A DNA stretch of 64,000 bases from an uncultured Hymenobacter sp. (GTDB lineage: Bacteria > Bacteroidota > Bacteroidia > Cytophagales > Hymenobacteraceae). The stretch is taken from contig CAJYPK010000006.1 in NCBI GenBank assembly GCA_913776615.1, positions 124,001 through 188,000 on the forward strand. Direction: 5' to 3'. A program made the translations under genes and the position numbers. The notes beneath the pieces are model-generated. The model had not been told where the DNA came from. It made no database searches and saw nothing but the letters and a program-made list of their open reading frames with translations. This document shows, one piece after another, positions 25,350 through 34,051 of this stretch. Each line of letters starts with the position of its first letter. Within the stretch, counting starts at the first letter, position 1.

Positions 25350-25354
25350 GTCGC

Positions 25355-27934
25355 ATGGGACTGCTCGACCGTTTCCTGGCTTTATTCAACCCGCCCGCCG
25401 TTGCCATGCCCGAGACTACTTTCCGCCCCGCCATTTTGGAAGATGCCAGCCCCGAGGCGGTGGAAATGAAACCCCTGCTGGCCGAGCTGCTCCCCCAGCT
25501 GCTCGCCAAAGCCTACGCCACCAAGCTGAGCGACCTGCCCGCCTACCAGGCCATTCGGGCGCGGGATACGGCGTTTCAGAGCCGCCTGGTGCTGGCCCTG
25601 CCGCTGGCCATCCATCGCATCAGCCGCGACGACGACTACCGCATCCGGTGGGGCTTGGGGGAGGTGCTAACGGCCCTCATGCGCACGACGCTCAGCTTGT
25701 CGCAGGCCGAGTTTCTGCGGCTTTTTACCAGCTACGGGCTGGATTTTAGCAAGCCCGATACGGACCTGCTGTACATCTACCGCTTTCCCGTGCTGCTGAC
25801 CATCGGCCAGGTAGCCAAGCTGGCCAAGCGCGAACCGCTGGGCGAACCCCTGCTGGCCTTTTTGCGGGAGCTGCGCGACCGCACCGCGGGGCAGACCGGC
25901 GATTTGCTGAAAGTTCACCTCAAAACGCAGGAAATACTAGGCCAGGCGACCGGCGACGATGCCCTGCCCACTGTCGTGTTTGCCAAAGACGACCCATTGG
26001 GCCAAGCGCTCAGCCAGTTCGTGGCGGGCCTCGATCGCGCCGACCCGCGCAGCGCCGCCTGGCTCGACTTACTGCATCGCTGGCAAAAGGCCTCGGCCAG
26101 CCAGCCCAGCGCCAAGCTGCGCAAGGAGCTGGACGCTGCGACGGCGGCCGTCGGAACCGACGCAGTGCGCGAGCAGGGCCGCGCCTGGCTACACGTGCTG
26201 GCCGACCTTCCCGTGGCGGAGCGCCCCCACGTGCACGAGTACGGCGACGGCTCTACCTACCAGTATTCGAGCTGGGATTTTCTGACGGAATCGAACACTA
26301 CCGTGGCCAAGGGCCTCATCTGGACCCTGCAACCGCTGGCCGACGCTGGCGTGCTGGCCCTGCTGACCGCCCTGGCGGCCAAGTGCTTTCGCAAGATTCC
26401 GGGCAAGGGGCAGCTGGCCGCCGGGGTGGGCAACGCCTGCCTGCTGGCCCTCGCCCGGAACGGCCTGCCCGGGGTGGCGGCCCTGGCGCGGGTGCGGACC
26501 AAAGTCCGCCAGACCAACACCCAGGAGCTCATCGCCCGCCACATCGCCCACGAATCGGCCAAGCTGGGCGTGAGCCCGGCCGAAATCGAGGATATGGCCG
26601 CGCCCGATTTCGGGCTGGCAGATGGGCAGCTGGTCGAAAAGTTTGGCGACTACAGCGCCACCCTCACCCTGGCCGACGGCAAGACCGCCGTGCAGTGGCA
26701 CAAGGCCGGCAAGCCGCTCAAAAGCGCCCCCACCGCCCTCAAAGCCACCCACGCCGACGAGCTCAAAGAGCTGAAAGCCGCCCAAGCCCAGGCCCAACAG
26801 ACTTACACCACCCAGCGCGACCGCCTCGACCGCAGCTTCGTGGACGAGCGCCGCATCCCCTGGCCCTGGTTTGAACAATACTATTTCAACCACGGCCTAC
26901 TGAGCCTGCTGGCCCGACCGCTCATCTGGCGCCTGCACCGGGCCGACGGCATTTTCCAGGATGCGCTTTACTACGACGAAGCCTGGCGCGATCCCCAGGG
27001 CCAGCCCGTGCCCGCCCCCGAGGCCGCTACCCGGGTGCAGCTCTGGCACCCCGTGCTGGTGCCCGCCGCCGAGGTACTGGCCTGGCGCCAGCTACTCGAA
27101 GACAAGCAGATTCGCCAGCCGCTCAAGCAGGCCTTCCGGGAAGTGTACCTGCTGACCCCGCCCGAGGAGCGCACCGGTACCTACTCCAACCGCATGGCCG
27201 CCCACGTGCTCAAGCAGCACCAGTTCAACAGCCTGGCCAAGCTGCGGGGCTGGCGCTACCGCCTGCTCGGGGCTTACGACAAGGGCTACGACTCCGAAAT
27301 CGCCCGCCTCCCGCTGCCGACCCACGACCTCACGGCTGAGTTTTGGGTGAGCGAGGTGAATGCCGACGGCGAGTGGAACGACACGGGGATCTATCACTAC
27401 GTGAGCACCGACCAGGTGCGCTTCGTGCGGGGCGAGGCCCCGGTACCGCTGCCCCAGGTGCCCCCGCTGCCCTTCTCGGAGGTGATGCGCGACGTGGATC
27501 TGTTCGTGGGCGTGGCCAGCGTGGGCAACGACCCGCTCTGGCGCGACAACGGTGGCCTGGCCCAGTACCGCAACTACTGGGAAAGCTACAGCTTCGGTGA
27601 CCTGAGCGAAGTCGCCAAAACCCGTAAGCTGGCCCTGGAGCGCCTCGTACCCCGCCTCAAAATCGGCAAGGTGAGCACTGTTCAGGGCAACTTTCTGGAA
27701 GTCAAAGGCCACCGCCATACCTACAAGATTCACCTGGGCTCGGGCAACATCCTTATGGAGCCCGGCGACCGCTACCTGTGCATCGTGCCCGACCGCTCGG
27801 GCAAGACGCCGGGAGCCAGCGATATTTTCCTGCCCTTCGAGGGTGACGCGGTGTTGTCCATTATTCTGAGCAAAGCCCAGTTGTTGATGGACGACGATAA
27901 GATTACCGACGAGACTATTCTGCGGCAGTTGTAG
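25355..27934 (+). CDS. DUF4132-family large cytosolic protein
   Basis: 859 residues from ATG 25355, five bases past the upstream stop. Helical N-terminal two thirds, without signal or membrane spans. The segment GVAALARVRTKVRQTNTQE, then IAHESAKLGVSPAEIEDMAAPDFGL, is the start of the DUF4132 domain, continuing through GKPLKSAPTALK, DRLDRSFVDERRIPW and LLARPLIWRLH to the C-terminal part (MAAHVLKQHQF, YRLLGAYDKGYD, VEVKGHR-like strand). The tail ILSKAQLLMDDDKITDETIL is also characteristic. E. coli relatives are MolR/YehI-type proteins; from memory, YehI lies near MoxR-AAA and VWA genes. Biochemical function unknown. Here its only partner is the Gly-Gly protein, a different context. Confidence 0.85.
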   Translation: MGLLDRFLALFNPPAVAMPETTFRPAILEDASPEAVEMKPLLAELLPQLLAKAYATKLSDLPAYQAIRARDTAFQSRLVLALPLAIHRISRDDDYRIRWGLGEVLTALMRTTLSLSQAEFLRLFTSYGLDFSKPDTDLLYIYRFPVLLTIGQVAKLAKREPLGEPLLAFLRELRDRTAGQTGDLLKVHLKTQEILGQATGDDALPTVVFAKDDPLGQALSQFVAGLDRADPRSAAWLDLLHRWQKASASQPSAKLRKELDAATAAVGTDAVREQGRAWLHVLADLPVAERPHVHEYGDGSTYQYSSWDFLTESNTTVAKGLIWTLQPLADAGVLALLTALAAKCFRKIPGKGQLAAGVGNACLLALARNGLPGVAALARVRTKVRQTNTQELIARHIAHESAKLGVSPAEIEDMAAPDFGLADGQLVEKFGDYSATLTLADGKTAVQWHKAGKPLKSAPTALKATHADELKELKAAQAQAQQTYTTQRDRLDRSFVDERRIPWPWFEQYYFNHGLLSLLARPLIWRLHRADGIFQDALYYDEAWRDPQGQPVPAPEAATRVQLWHPVLVPAAEVLAWRQLLEDKQIRQPLKQAFREVYLLTPPEERTGTYSNRMAAHVLKQHQFNSLAKLRGWRYRLLGAYDKGYDSEIARLPLPTHDLTAEFWVSEVNADGEWNDTGIYHYVSTDQVRFVRGEAPVPLPQVPPLPFSEVMRDVDLFVGVASVGNDPLWRDNGGLAQYRNYWESYSFGDLSEVAKTRKLALERLVPRLKIGKVSTVQGNFLEVKGHRHTYKIHLGSGNILMEPGDRYLCIVPDRSGKTPGASDIFLPFEGDAVLSIILSKAQLLMDDDKITDETILRQL

Positions 27935-28106
27935 GATTATTTCTTTTGAAATACTACCTACCCACTCCGTTTGTCATGCTTATTGAATTAGCGCAGCCCG
28001 CGAGGCGCCTGGCAAGCAGGCTACAGACAAGCAACGCGAACAGCCCCTTCACTAGTAGTTGCATCTAACACATTACCCACATTTCTTCCATTATCATATC
28101 ATCCCT

Positions 28107-29678
28107 ATGCGCTGCCTGTGGTTCTGTTGCTGGCTTTTGGGGATAAGCTGGCTGAGTGGTTGCCAGAAGAAGGAGAACGCTCAACCCGCCATCACGGCCA
28201 ATAACTACCTCACTACCATTCCCGACCCCAAAACGCTGGGCGAAACCTACGTCAGCGACCCCGACCGGATACTGGCTCCCGGCACCGCGCCCGCCCTCAA
28301 CGCCCGCCTCGACAGCCTCGACCGCAGCGGGCGGGCGCACCTCGACGTGGTGCTGGTGCGCAGCCTGGGCGAGGCCGTTCCTAAAACGGCCGCCACGGCG
28401 CTGTTTAACAAATGGAAAATCGGCCGCCGGGATACCAATAACGGCCTGCTCATGCTGCTGGTGCTTGACCAACGCCGCGTGGAGTTTGAAACCGGCTACG
28501 GGCTCGAAGCCGCGCTGCCCGACATCATCTGCTACCGCATCCAGCAGCGCTATATGCTGGAGCCCGCCCGCGCCGGCGACTACGACGAGGCCGTGCGGCA
28601 GGGCGTGGCGGCCGTTATTCGTCGCCTGCGGCCGGCGGCTGAGCCCGCCCGCCCCACGCTGGCCACTGCCGCCGACTCGGAGCGCTATCACCTCGACAGC
28701 CTGCGGCGCGCCCTGGTGGTCGCCAGCAGCTTAGCAGAAACTCCCGCCGACCCGCTGGATGCGGCCCTGCCCGGCGAGGCCCCGCCCGAAGCCTACGCCC
28801 CCCCCGAGCCGGGGCCGCCGATTGGGACGCTCCTCCTCACTGGGCTGGCCTTAGTGCTTTACTTACTATTGTGGTACTGCACCACGCGGGGGCAGCGCGG
28901 GCGCGGCTGGCTGGTACTGCTACCCCTGGGGCTGCTGCTGGCCCTGGTACTACCGGCGCTGCAAGGCGGGCTGGGCACGGGGGTATTCGGGGCGCTGGTT
29001 TACGGGCTGCCGCTGCTGTACCTGCACGGCTATTTTGGCTGGCAGTACCGCCGGGCGCAGCGCGCGGTGGCTCCCACCGGGCGGCCCGCGGCCTACGGGC
29101 AGCTGCAAGCCGCGCACCGGGGGCTGGCCTTCACGGCCTACCTGTTTCCGGTGGCGCTGGCGCTATACTGGCGCTGGTACCGGCGGCACCTGGCCGCCCT
29201 CCGCGACACGCCCTTTGCCTGCCCCACCTGCGGCCAGCCCATGCAGAAGCTGGGCAGCGAGGCCGAAAAAGCGCACCTCAACCCCGGCCAGGTAGTGGAG
29301 GAAAGCATGCACTCCGTAGACTACGATGTGTGGGAATGCGCCGCCGGCCACCGCCTGCCCCTGGCCTATGCCAATCCCGACAGTGAGGCCACGGAATGCC
29401 CCGCCTGCCACCACCGCACGCTCGGGCCGGGCCGGCTGCGGGTAGTGCAGGCGGCCACTACCAAGGCCGAGGGCTGGGGCTGGCGGGTGGCCAAATGCCG
29501 CTTTTGCCAACACGAGGAACAAGTACGCGAAACCATCCCGCGCCGCCCCGATCCCGCCACCCGGGCGGCTGGCTCGGCGGCCTCCTCGTCGTGGGGCGGC
29601 AGCTCGGATAGTGGTCCCAGCAGCAGCACGAGCAGCGGGGGCTCGTCGGGCGGCGGCGGGGCGGGCAGTAGCTGGTAG
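28107..29678 (+). CDS. TPM-domain lipoprotein with membrane spans and C-terminal zinc ribbons
   Basis: 523 residues from ATG 28107. Lipobox LSGC at residues 16-19. Residues about 45-190 form a TPM (YgcG/TLP18.3) domain: VSDPDRILAPGTAPALNARLD, HLDVVLVRSLGEAVP, NNGLLMLLVLDQRRVEFETGYGLEAALPD. Three or four hydrophobic spans occur between about 245 and 370. The C-terminal third has cysteine pairs in FACPTCGQPM, ATECPACHHRT and AKCRFCQHE, so at least one zinc ribbon is likely. The protein ends in the Ser/Gly tail GGSSGGGGAGSSW typical of YgcG-type proteins. TPM proteins are linked to membrane-protein quality control and PSII repair; the role here is unknown. The zinc ribbons are an extra feature. 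Confidence 0.85.
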   Translation: MRCLWFCCWLLGISWLSGCQKKENAQPAITANNYLTTIPDPKTLGETYVSDPDRILAPGTAPALNARLDSLDRSGRAHLDVVLVRSLGEAVPKTAATALFNKWKIGRRDTNNGLLMLLVLDQRRVEFETGYGLEAALPDIICYRIQQRYMLEPARAGDYDEAVRQGVAAVIRRLRPAAEPARPTLATAADSERYHLDSLRRALVVASSLAETPADPLDAALPGEAPPEAYAPPEPGPPIGTLLLTGLALVLYLLLWYCTTRGQRGRGWLVLLPLGLLLALVLPALQGGLGTGVFGALVYGLPLLYLHGYFGWQYRRAQRAVAPTGRPAAYGQLQAAHRGLAFTAYLFPVALALYWRWYRRHLAALRDTPFACPTCGQPMQKLGSEAEKAHLNPGQVVEESMHSVDYDVWECAAGHRLPLAYANPDSEATECPACHHRTLGPGRLRVVQAATTKAEGWGWRVAKCRFCQHEEQVRETIPRRPDPATRAAGSAASSSWGGSSDSGPSSSTSSGGSSGGGGAGSSW

Positions 29679-29727
29679 CGGGCGAATGATTTAGTTGCCT
29701 CGAGAGCTGTTTATGTTAGCCACATCA

Positions 29728-29814
29728 CCTGTCATTGCGAGCATAGCGAAGCAATCGCACCTGTTCAGCTTAGTCATTCGGGTGCGATTGCTTCGCTATG
29801 CTCGCAATGACAGG
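29728..29814. repeat. Inverted repeat with 34-bp perfect arms
   Basis: Arms 29728-29761 and 29781-29814 (core CATTGCGAGCATAGCGAAGC) are exact complements around a 19-base loop. This TCATTGCGAGC...GAAGCAATC sequence is, from memory, a very common dispersed repeat in Bacteroidota genomes. Confidence 0.9.
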
Positions 29815-29907
29815 CAACTTTCAGACTAGCAGCAATAACTTAAACAGCTTCTTAGGGAGCCCTGAGTAATCACGTTAACTCAACTTGTCGCCCGTCTGTC
29901 ATGTCAT

Positions 29908-30010
29908 GTCCTGCTCAGCTAGCGTCCGCTTGCCAAGCATCTTATCAGGTTAGCGCGGCTTATCCGAGCGTGAGTAGGTGCTTGGCAAGCGGACGCTAGC
30001 TGAGCAGGAC
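29908..30010. repeat. Inverted repeat with 32-bp perfect arms
   Basis: Arms 29908-29939 and 29979-30010 (core CAGCTAGCGTCCGCTTGCCA) flank a 39-base loop. Outer complementary bases (CAACTTGTC at 29881, GACAAGTTG at 30012) extend the symmetry with a gap. Confidence 0.9.
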
Positions 30011-30154
30011 GGACAAGTTGAGTAAGCTAAGCTTCTTGAACAGCCTCTGCATGACTTGCCTGTTTGGCAGCTGTTTAAGTTCGTACTTCGCTGCGCTCGC
30101 CAGGGCAAACACGCTCATAACTCCTTGATACTAAACCAGCCATTCCCTCAAACT

Positions 30155-30733
30155 GTGTTACTCCTCTCCTGCTGCTTCTCCTGGCTGCTGGCTTGCCCAC
30201 TCCGCTCCCAGCCGGAACCGGGGCCACCGCTACCGGCCGCCATTCGCCGGGTGCTGCCCGCTGGCTACGCGGTGCTCGCCGCCCGGCAGGGCGACCTCAA
30301 CCGCGATGCCCTGCCCGACTGGACCGTAGTGCTGCACCGGCCCGACGAGAAACAGACTTCCGACGTGCTAGCGCACCCGACCAAGCGTCCGCTGCTGCTG
30401 TTCGTGGGTGGCGCGGGCGGCACGTATACCCTGGCCGCCCGCACCGACAACGCCGTGTACTGCGTGGACTGCGGCGGGATAATGGGCGACCCTTTTCAAA
30501 ACGTGGCCATCAAGAACGGCTATTTCACAGTGGAGCATTACGGCGGCAGTGCCCTGCGCTGGACGCGCTACGTCACGTTTCGCTACGACCCGGCCAGCCG
30601 CACCTGGCTGCTGCACCGCGACGGCAGCGAGCACTTCCACGCCCTGGAGCCGGAAAAAGGTACTACTACCGCCACCACGCGCAAGGACTTTGGCCGGGTA
30701 CCGCTGGCCAAGTTCGACATCTATAAAGAGTAA
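30155..30733 (+). CDS. Hypothetical exported protein, uncertain start
   Basis: No ATG opens this frame. A GTG at 30155 gives 192 residues and puts a hydrophobic segment with LLAC at the N-terminus, suggesting a lipoprotein; TTG codons at 30056 and 30125 are alternatives. The mature protein begins with IRRVLPAGYAVLAARQGDLNRDALPDWTVVL, a calcium-binding-like D-x-N-x-D segment as seen in VCBS/FG-GAP-type and many Bacteroidota secreted proteins. It continues with LLLFVGGAGGTYTLAARTD and WLLHRDGSEHFHALEP. The ten-base gap to the next gene suggests cotranscription. No function assigned. Confidence 0.65.
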   Translation: MLLLSCCFSWLLACPLRSQPEPGPPLPAAIRRVLPAGYAVLAARQGDLNRDALPDWTVVLHRPDEKQTSDVLAHPTKRPLLLFVGGAGGTYTLAARTDNAVYCVDCGGIMGDPFQNVAIKNGYFTVEHYGGSALRWTRYVTFRYDPASRTWLLHRDGSEHFHALEPEKGTTTATTRKDFGRVPLAKFDIYKE

Positions 30734-30742
30734 CCTGCTCTC

Positions 30743-31546
30743 ATGCCCCGCTTTTTTCCCTACTCGAAGCTCTTCGCCATCAGCGCCCTGCTGGCCGCCG
30801 CTGCCTGCCGCCCCGATAGCCCGGCCACCCAGGACAAGCCCGCGGCCCCGCCTACTCCGGGTACGGCGACCCCGCCCGCCGGGAGTCCGGCCGCCGCTGC
30901 CGATACGCTGCACCTGCCCGGCGGGCGGGTAGTATCGCTGCGCCCCAGCACCGCCGCCGCTTTCAACCAATTGCCGGCCAGCTCCTTGCCCGACCTGCCC
31001 AACGACCCGGCCGCCGAGCCCCTGGCTGCGGCCCCGGGCCGGGTACGCCGCCAGGGGCTCGACTTATTTCTCGCAACTGCGCAGGGCGGCGAAGTCAAAT
31101 TTTCCTCCACGCCCGACTCGGAATTTACCCTGCAAAACGGCGAGGGCGTCAAGTACATGTACTGGGGCAGCCTGCCCGCCGCCCACCAGTGGGTGGTGCG
31201 GGCCTGGGCCTGGGAATCGGCTGGCACGGTGCTGGTAGACCAACGCACCGGCCGCCGGCTGGCCGAGCTGCCCGGCGACCCGGTGCCCGCTCCCGACGGC
31301 CGGCTCGTGCTACTCACCAGCCCCGGCCTGGGCGGCGGCGACCAAGCCAACGCCTTGAGCTTAGTGCAAATAACCGACGCCGGCCCCCAGCTACTCTGGC
31401 AGCGCGAGCCCAGCACCTGGGAACCCGAGGAAGCTCGCTGGGCCGCCCCCAACCGCGCCATCCTGAAGCTTCGCCACCGCAACGCCCAGGGCGACATGCC
31501 CGAAGACGCCCCCGTGACCTACGCCGAGCTGGTGTTGCCGCAGTAG
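30743..31546 (+). CDS. Hypothetical lipoprotein
   Basis: 267 residues from ATG 30743. Residues 1-21 are a lipoprotein signal (FAISALLAAAAC) with Cys22 as the lipidated residue. A Pro/Ala/Thr-rich linker (about 25-55) leads to a beta-rich domain with segments TLHLPGGRVVSLRPSTAAAF, FTLQNGEGVKYMYWGSLPAAHQW, VLVDQRTGRRLAELPGDPVPAPDGRLVLL and VTYAELVLP. No known family. Probably cotranscribed with the exported protein 10 bases upstream. Confidence 0.75.
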   Translation: MPRFFPYSKLFAISALLAAAACRPDSPATQDKPAAPPTPGTATPPAGSPAAAADTLHLPGGRVVSLRPSTAAAFNQLPASSLPDLPNDPAAEPLAAAPGRVRRQGLDLFLATAQGGEVKFSSTPDSEFTLQNGEGVKYMYWGSLPAAHQWVVRAWAWESAGTVLVDQRTGRRLAELPGDPVPAPDGRLVLLTSPGLGGGDQANALSLVQITDAGPQLLWQREPSTWEPEEARWAAPNRAILKLRHRNAQGDMPEDAPVTYAELVLPQ

Positions 31547-31707
31547 CCAGGTACGGCGGCCAGGGCTACGCCTGGCAAGCTCCGCCGCACGTTTTTTATG
31601 TGCCTTTTGCTCTACCGCTTTCGCTCAACCTACAAAAAATCAATCGAATAAGCTGGGATACCCGCAGAAGAACCGCGTAAAACGATGCGTACTAACCCGC
31701 CTCGACC

Positions 31708-31965
31708 ATGCCCCTGCACCCCGAGCTAGATAAGAAGCTGAGCAAGCTCTACGCGCCCAAGGCCACTATCGACGACGTATTTAAGGGCTACGACATCACG
31801 TTTGTGACCAACGAAAACGGGGAGCCCGTGCTGCTCTTTTTCGGCAAGCGCCGGCCCGACGGGCTCATCGTCGGCGAGCGCTACACCCGCACCATCAAGC
31901 GGCAGCCGGGCAGCCAGGAAGTAAAGGCGAGCCACTGGGACAACCAGGGTAAGATCATGCGCTAG
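31708..31965 (+). CDS. Small hypothetical cytosolic protein
   Basis: 85 residues from ATG 31708. A charged N-terminus (HPELDKKLSKLYAPKATIDDVFK) precedes a beta-rich core (YDITFVTNENGEPVLLFFGKR, IVGERYTRTIKR). Codon use fits the neighbourhood and the composition is protein-like. No signal peptide, no known motif. It is convergent with the cyanophycinase gene, whose stop lies 22 bases away. Confidence 0.7.
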   Translation: MPLHPELDKKLSKLYAPKATIDDVFKGYDITFVTNENGEPVLLFFGKRRPDGLIVGERYTRTIKRQPGSQEVKASHWDNQGKIMR

Positions 31966-31986
31966 CCGGGCCGGGGCCAGCCCGGG

Positions 31987-32817
31987 CTAGTCGGCACCGT
32001 AAAACCCGGGCAGCGTGTAGCGCTGGCCCCGGGCCAGCAGGTGCAGGCGCAGGTCGCGGATGGAAAAGCCCTCGCCGGGCGCAATCTCGTAGATGGTGTT
32101 GCCGGTGCAGTGGTGGCCGTCGAGCAGCACCACGATGCCGTTGCCGATTACTTCCAGCTCGCGGCCCTTGGTGATGAGCACGGCCGTGTCTTCTTCCAGG
32201 CCCAGGCCCACGCAGCCAGGGTTGGTGGCGATAATCTGGGCCATGCGCACGATGCGGCCGCGCCGCACAAAGTGGGTATCGATGGCCACGTCGCGCAGCA
32301 ATTGCAAACCGGTGGTAATGTGAATCTCATCCTTGAGAAAGCCGGCGTCGTTGCGGCCCTGGTAGATCATGGGCGTGCTCATGGCGGTGGCTCCGGCGCT
32401 GGTGCCGGCGATGATAATGGGCTCGTGCAAATAGCGCTCGGTGAGGCGCCCCAGCAGCCGGGTGCCGCCGATGAGGGCCGTCAGCCGCAGCTGGTCGCCG
32501 CCGGTGAATAGTACCCCGTCGGCCCGGTCGATAAGGGCCTGCGTTTCGTCACTGTCGGCCTGCTCGCGACTTTGTACATTAAGGACTTCTACGTGCTCCA
32601 CACCCAGGGTGGTTAAGACGTCGAGGTAGTCCTGGGCGGCTTCATAGGGCTCTTCGGAGGCGGTGGGAATGACGACGACCGTGCGCGGGCCGGGCAGCTC
32701 TTCGACGAAGCGCTGCAAGATGAAATCGGCCGATTTCTCGTGGCCATCCTTGGCCTGGCGTTGTTCGTGGCCACCGATGGCGAGCAGGCGACCCTTGGGG
32801 CGGGGGGAATTGGGCAT
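31987..32817 (-). CDS. cphB: Cyanophycinase (peptidase S51)
   Basis: 276 residues from ATG 32817, normal length. The S51 nucleophile Ser140 sits in IIAGTSAGATAMS, after GVLFTGGDQLRL. Other hallmarks are RLLAIGGHEQ at the N-terminus, VVVIPTASEEP and GLGLEEDTAVLI. Cyanophycinase cleaves cyanophycin (multi-L-arginyl-poly-aspartate) to beta-Asp-Arg dipeptides. No export signal, so cytosolic. No cyanophycin synthetase or isoaspartyl dipeptidase is in the window, so the gene may serve scavenging or have another peptide substrate. Confidence 0.94.
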   Translation of the reverse strand: MPNSPRPKGRLLAIGGHEQRQAKDGHEKSADFILQRFVEELPGPRTVVVIPTASEEPYEAAQDYLDVLTTLGVEHVEVLNVQSREQADSDETQALIDRADGVLFTGGDQLRLTALIGGTRLLGRLTERYLHEPIIIAGTSAGATAMSTPMIYQGRNDAGFLKDEIHITTGLQLLRDVAIDTHFVRRGRIVRMAQIIATNPGCVGLGLEEDTAVLITKGRELEVIGNGIVVLLDGHHCTGNTIYEIAPGEGFSIRDLRLHLLARGQRYTLPGFYGAD

Positions 32818-33327
32818 GGGCTAGGGTAAGAAAATAAACCGGACGGGAGTCGGACCAGGCAATAGCCGACCCAGGCTATTCGCGAGCAAATGTCTGGGCC
32901 GGCAGCCTGGGCGGGCCGGAGCCGCTGCCAGCAGCGGACGGGTGCCCCCTCGCTACCCCCTGCGGTGACAGTAGCTAGGCGCTCGGCTTCATTAACGGCG
33001 GGCCCAGCGCGGCGATGAGCCGGGAAATACGGATTTTGGGACTGCGGCTTTTTCGGATTGCTACCGCTGGCCCAGCGGCGCACTACGGAGCAACTGGGCC
33101 AATGACGACGAAAAACCCTGAATTTACGTGGGCGGGCCCTGGCATTGCCGTGCTGGCAACCTGGCTGGCCAGCACGGCACACTCAATCTTATTTAATTGA
33201 TTATCAAAGATAAATTTCTTTCATAAAATTCAGGTTTCGCCTACTTACCACCACAACCCCGGCCATAACTCCGCCTGGTCGCCGGGGGTAAGTCGAGGCA
33301 GGCCAACGGCGGCCCCCTCCCTTGCCC
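32818..33327. other. 510-base intergenic region
   Basis: Between divergent cphB and DUF421 genes. I find no credible gene or strong hairpin in it. An AT-rich stretch near 33180-33240 (TTTAATTGATTATCAAAG) contrasts with the surrounding GC-rich DNA and is a likely promoter zone for the DUF421 pair. Confidence 0.5.
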
Positions 33328-34032
33328 ATGAAAAAGGAAGACATTCACCTCGGCGACTGGCACCGGCTGTTTATCGGCGAGGCCCCGCTCGAGTTTATGC
33401 TCGAAGTGGTGCTGCGCACCCTGCTCATTTACCTGGTGCTGCTCGCCACGATGCGGCTGCTGGGCAAGCGCATGAACGCCCAGCTCAACGTGACCGAGCT
33501 CTCGCTGATGATTATGCTCGGGGGCGTGGTATCGGTGGCCATGCAGCTGCCCGACCGCGGCCTGCTGCTCAGCGCCTTTACCCTTACCTGCCTGCTGTTT
33601 TTGTACCGGGGCATCAACTGGTGGACCTTCCGCAACCGGCACGTGCAGCGGCTCGTGCAGGGCGATTTGCAGCTAGTAGCCGCCGACGGCGTGCTCGACG
33701 TGGCGGCCATGCGGGAAGTCCGGCTCTCGCGCGAGCAGCTGTTTGCCCAGCTGCGCGAGGTCAAGATCGAGCAGCTGGGGCAGGTGAAGCGCGTGTATAT
33801 GGAAGCCAACGGCGAATTCAGCGTGTACCGGCAAACGCCGGCCCAGCCCGGCCTGTCGGTGCTGCCCTGGGAAGATCAGGCCCTGCTTGCCGCTGCCCCC
33901 GCCGCCCCCGGGCGTACGGCCTGCCAGCGCTGCGGCCACACCGAGCCCGCTGCGGCGCCCCCGCCCCACTGCCCCCGCTGCCAGGCCACGCAGTGGACCC
34001 GGGCGGTCATGGCCTTGCAGCCCGAGGAGTAG
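33328..34032 (+). CDS. DUF421 (YetF-like) membrane protein with C-terminal zinc ribbon, copy 1
   Basis: 234 residues from ATG 33328. After MKKEDIHLGDWHRLFIGEAP come three membrane spans (LRTLLIYLVLLATMRLLGKR, LSLMIMLGGVVSVAMQ, GLLLSAFTLTCLLFLYRG) and the cytoplasmic YetF-type domain (HVQRLVQGDLQLV, REVRLSREQLFAQLREVKIEQLGQVKRVYMEANGEFSVY). The last 40 residues add a four-Cys ribbon, CQRCGH...CPRCQ, not usual for YetF. Function of DUF421 proteins is poorly known. A paralogue follows 19 bases downstream, so the two form an operon and maybe a hetero-oligomer. Confidence 0.88.
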   Translation: MKKEDIHLGDWHRLFIGEAPLEFMLEVVLRTLLIYLVLLATMRLLGKRMNAQLNVTELSLMIMLGGVVSVAMQLPDRGLLLSAFTLTCLLFLYRGINWWTFRNRHVQRLVQGDLQLVAADGVLDVAAMREVRLSREQLFAQLREVKIEQLGQVKRVYMEANGEFSVYRQTPAQPGLSVLPWEDQALLAAAPAAPGRTACQRCGHTEPAAAPPPHCPRCQATQWTRAVMALQPEE

Positions 34033-34051
34033 CTTTTTATTTCCCCGCCCC

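Larger units (their letters stand above)
29679..30154. other. Repeat-rich intergenic region
   Basis: 476 bases between the TPM gene and the start I favour for the next protein. It holds two very long hairpins (29728-29814 and 29908-30010) and no convincing coding sequence apart from a possible upstream extension of the gene at 30155. Confidence 0.6.

Noticed and set aside
29728..30010. Two long hairpins considered as a CRISPR array or IS ends
   Set aside because: They are two unrelated inverted repeats with no direct repeats, spacers, cas genes or transposase.
33015..33200. 61-codon frame in the gap between cphB and DUF421
   Set aside because: No start context, no family and poor composition; not supported as a gene.
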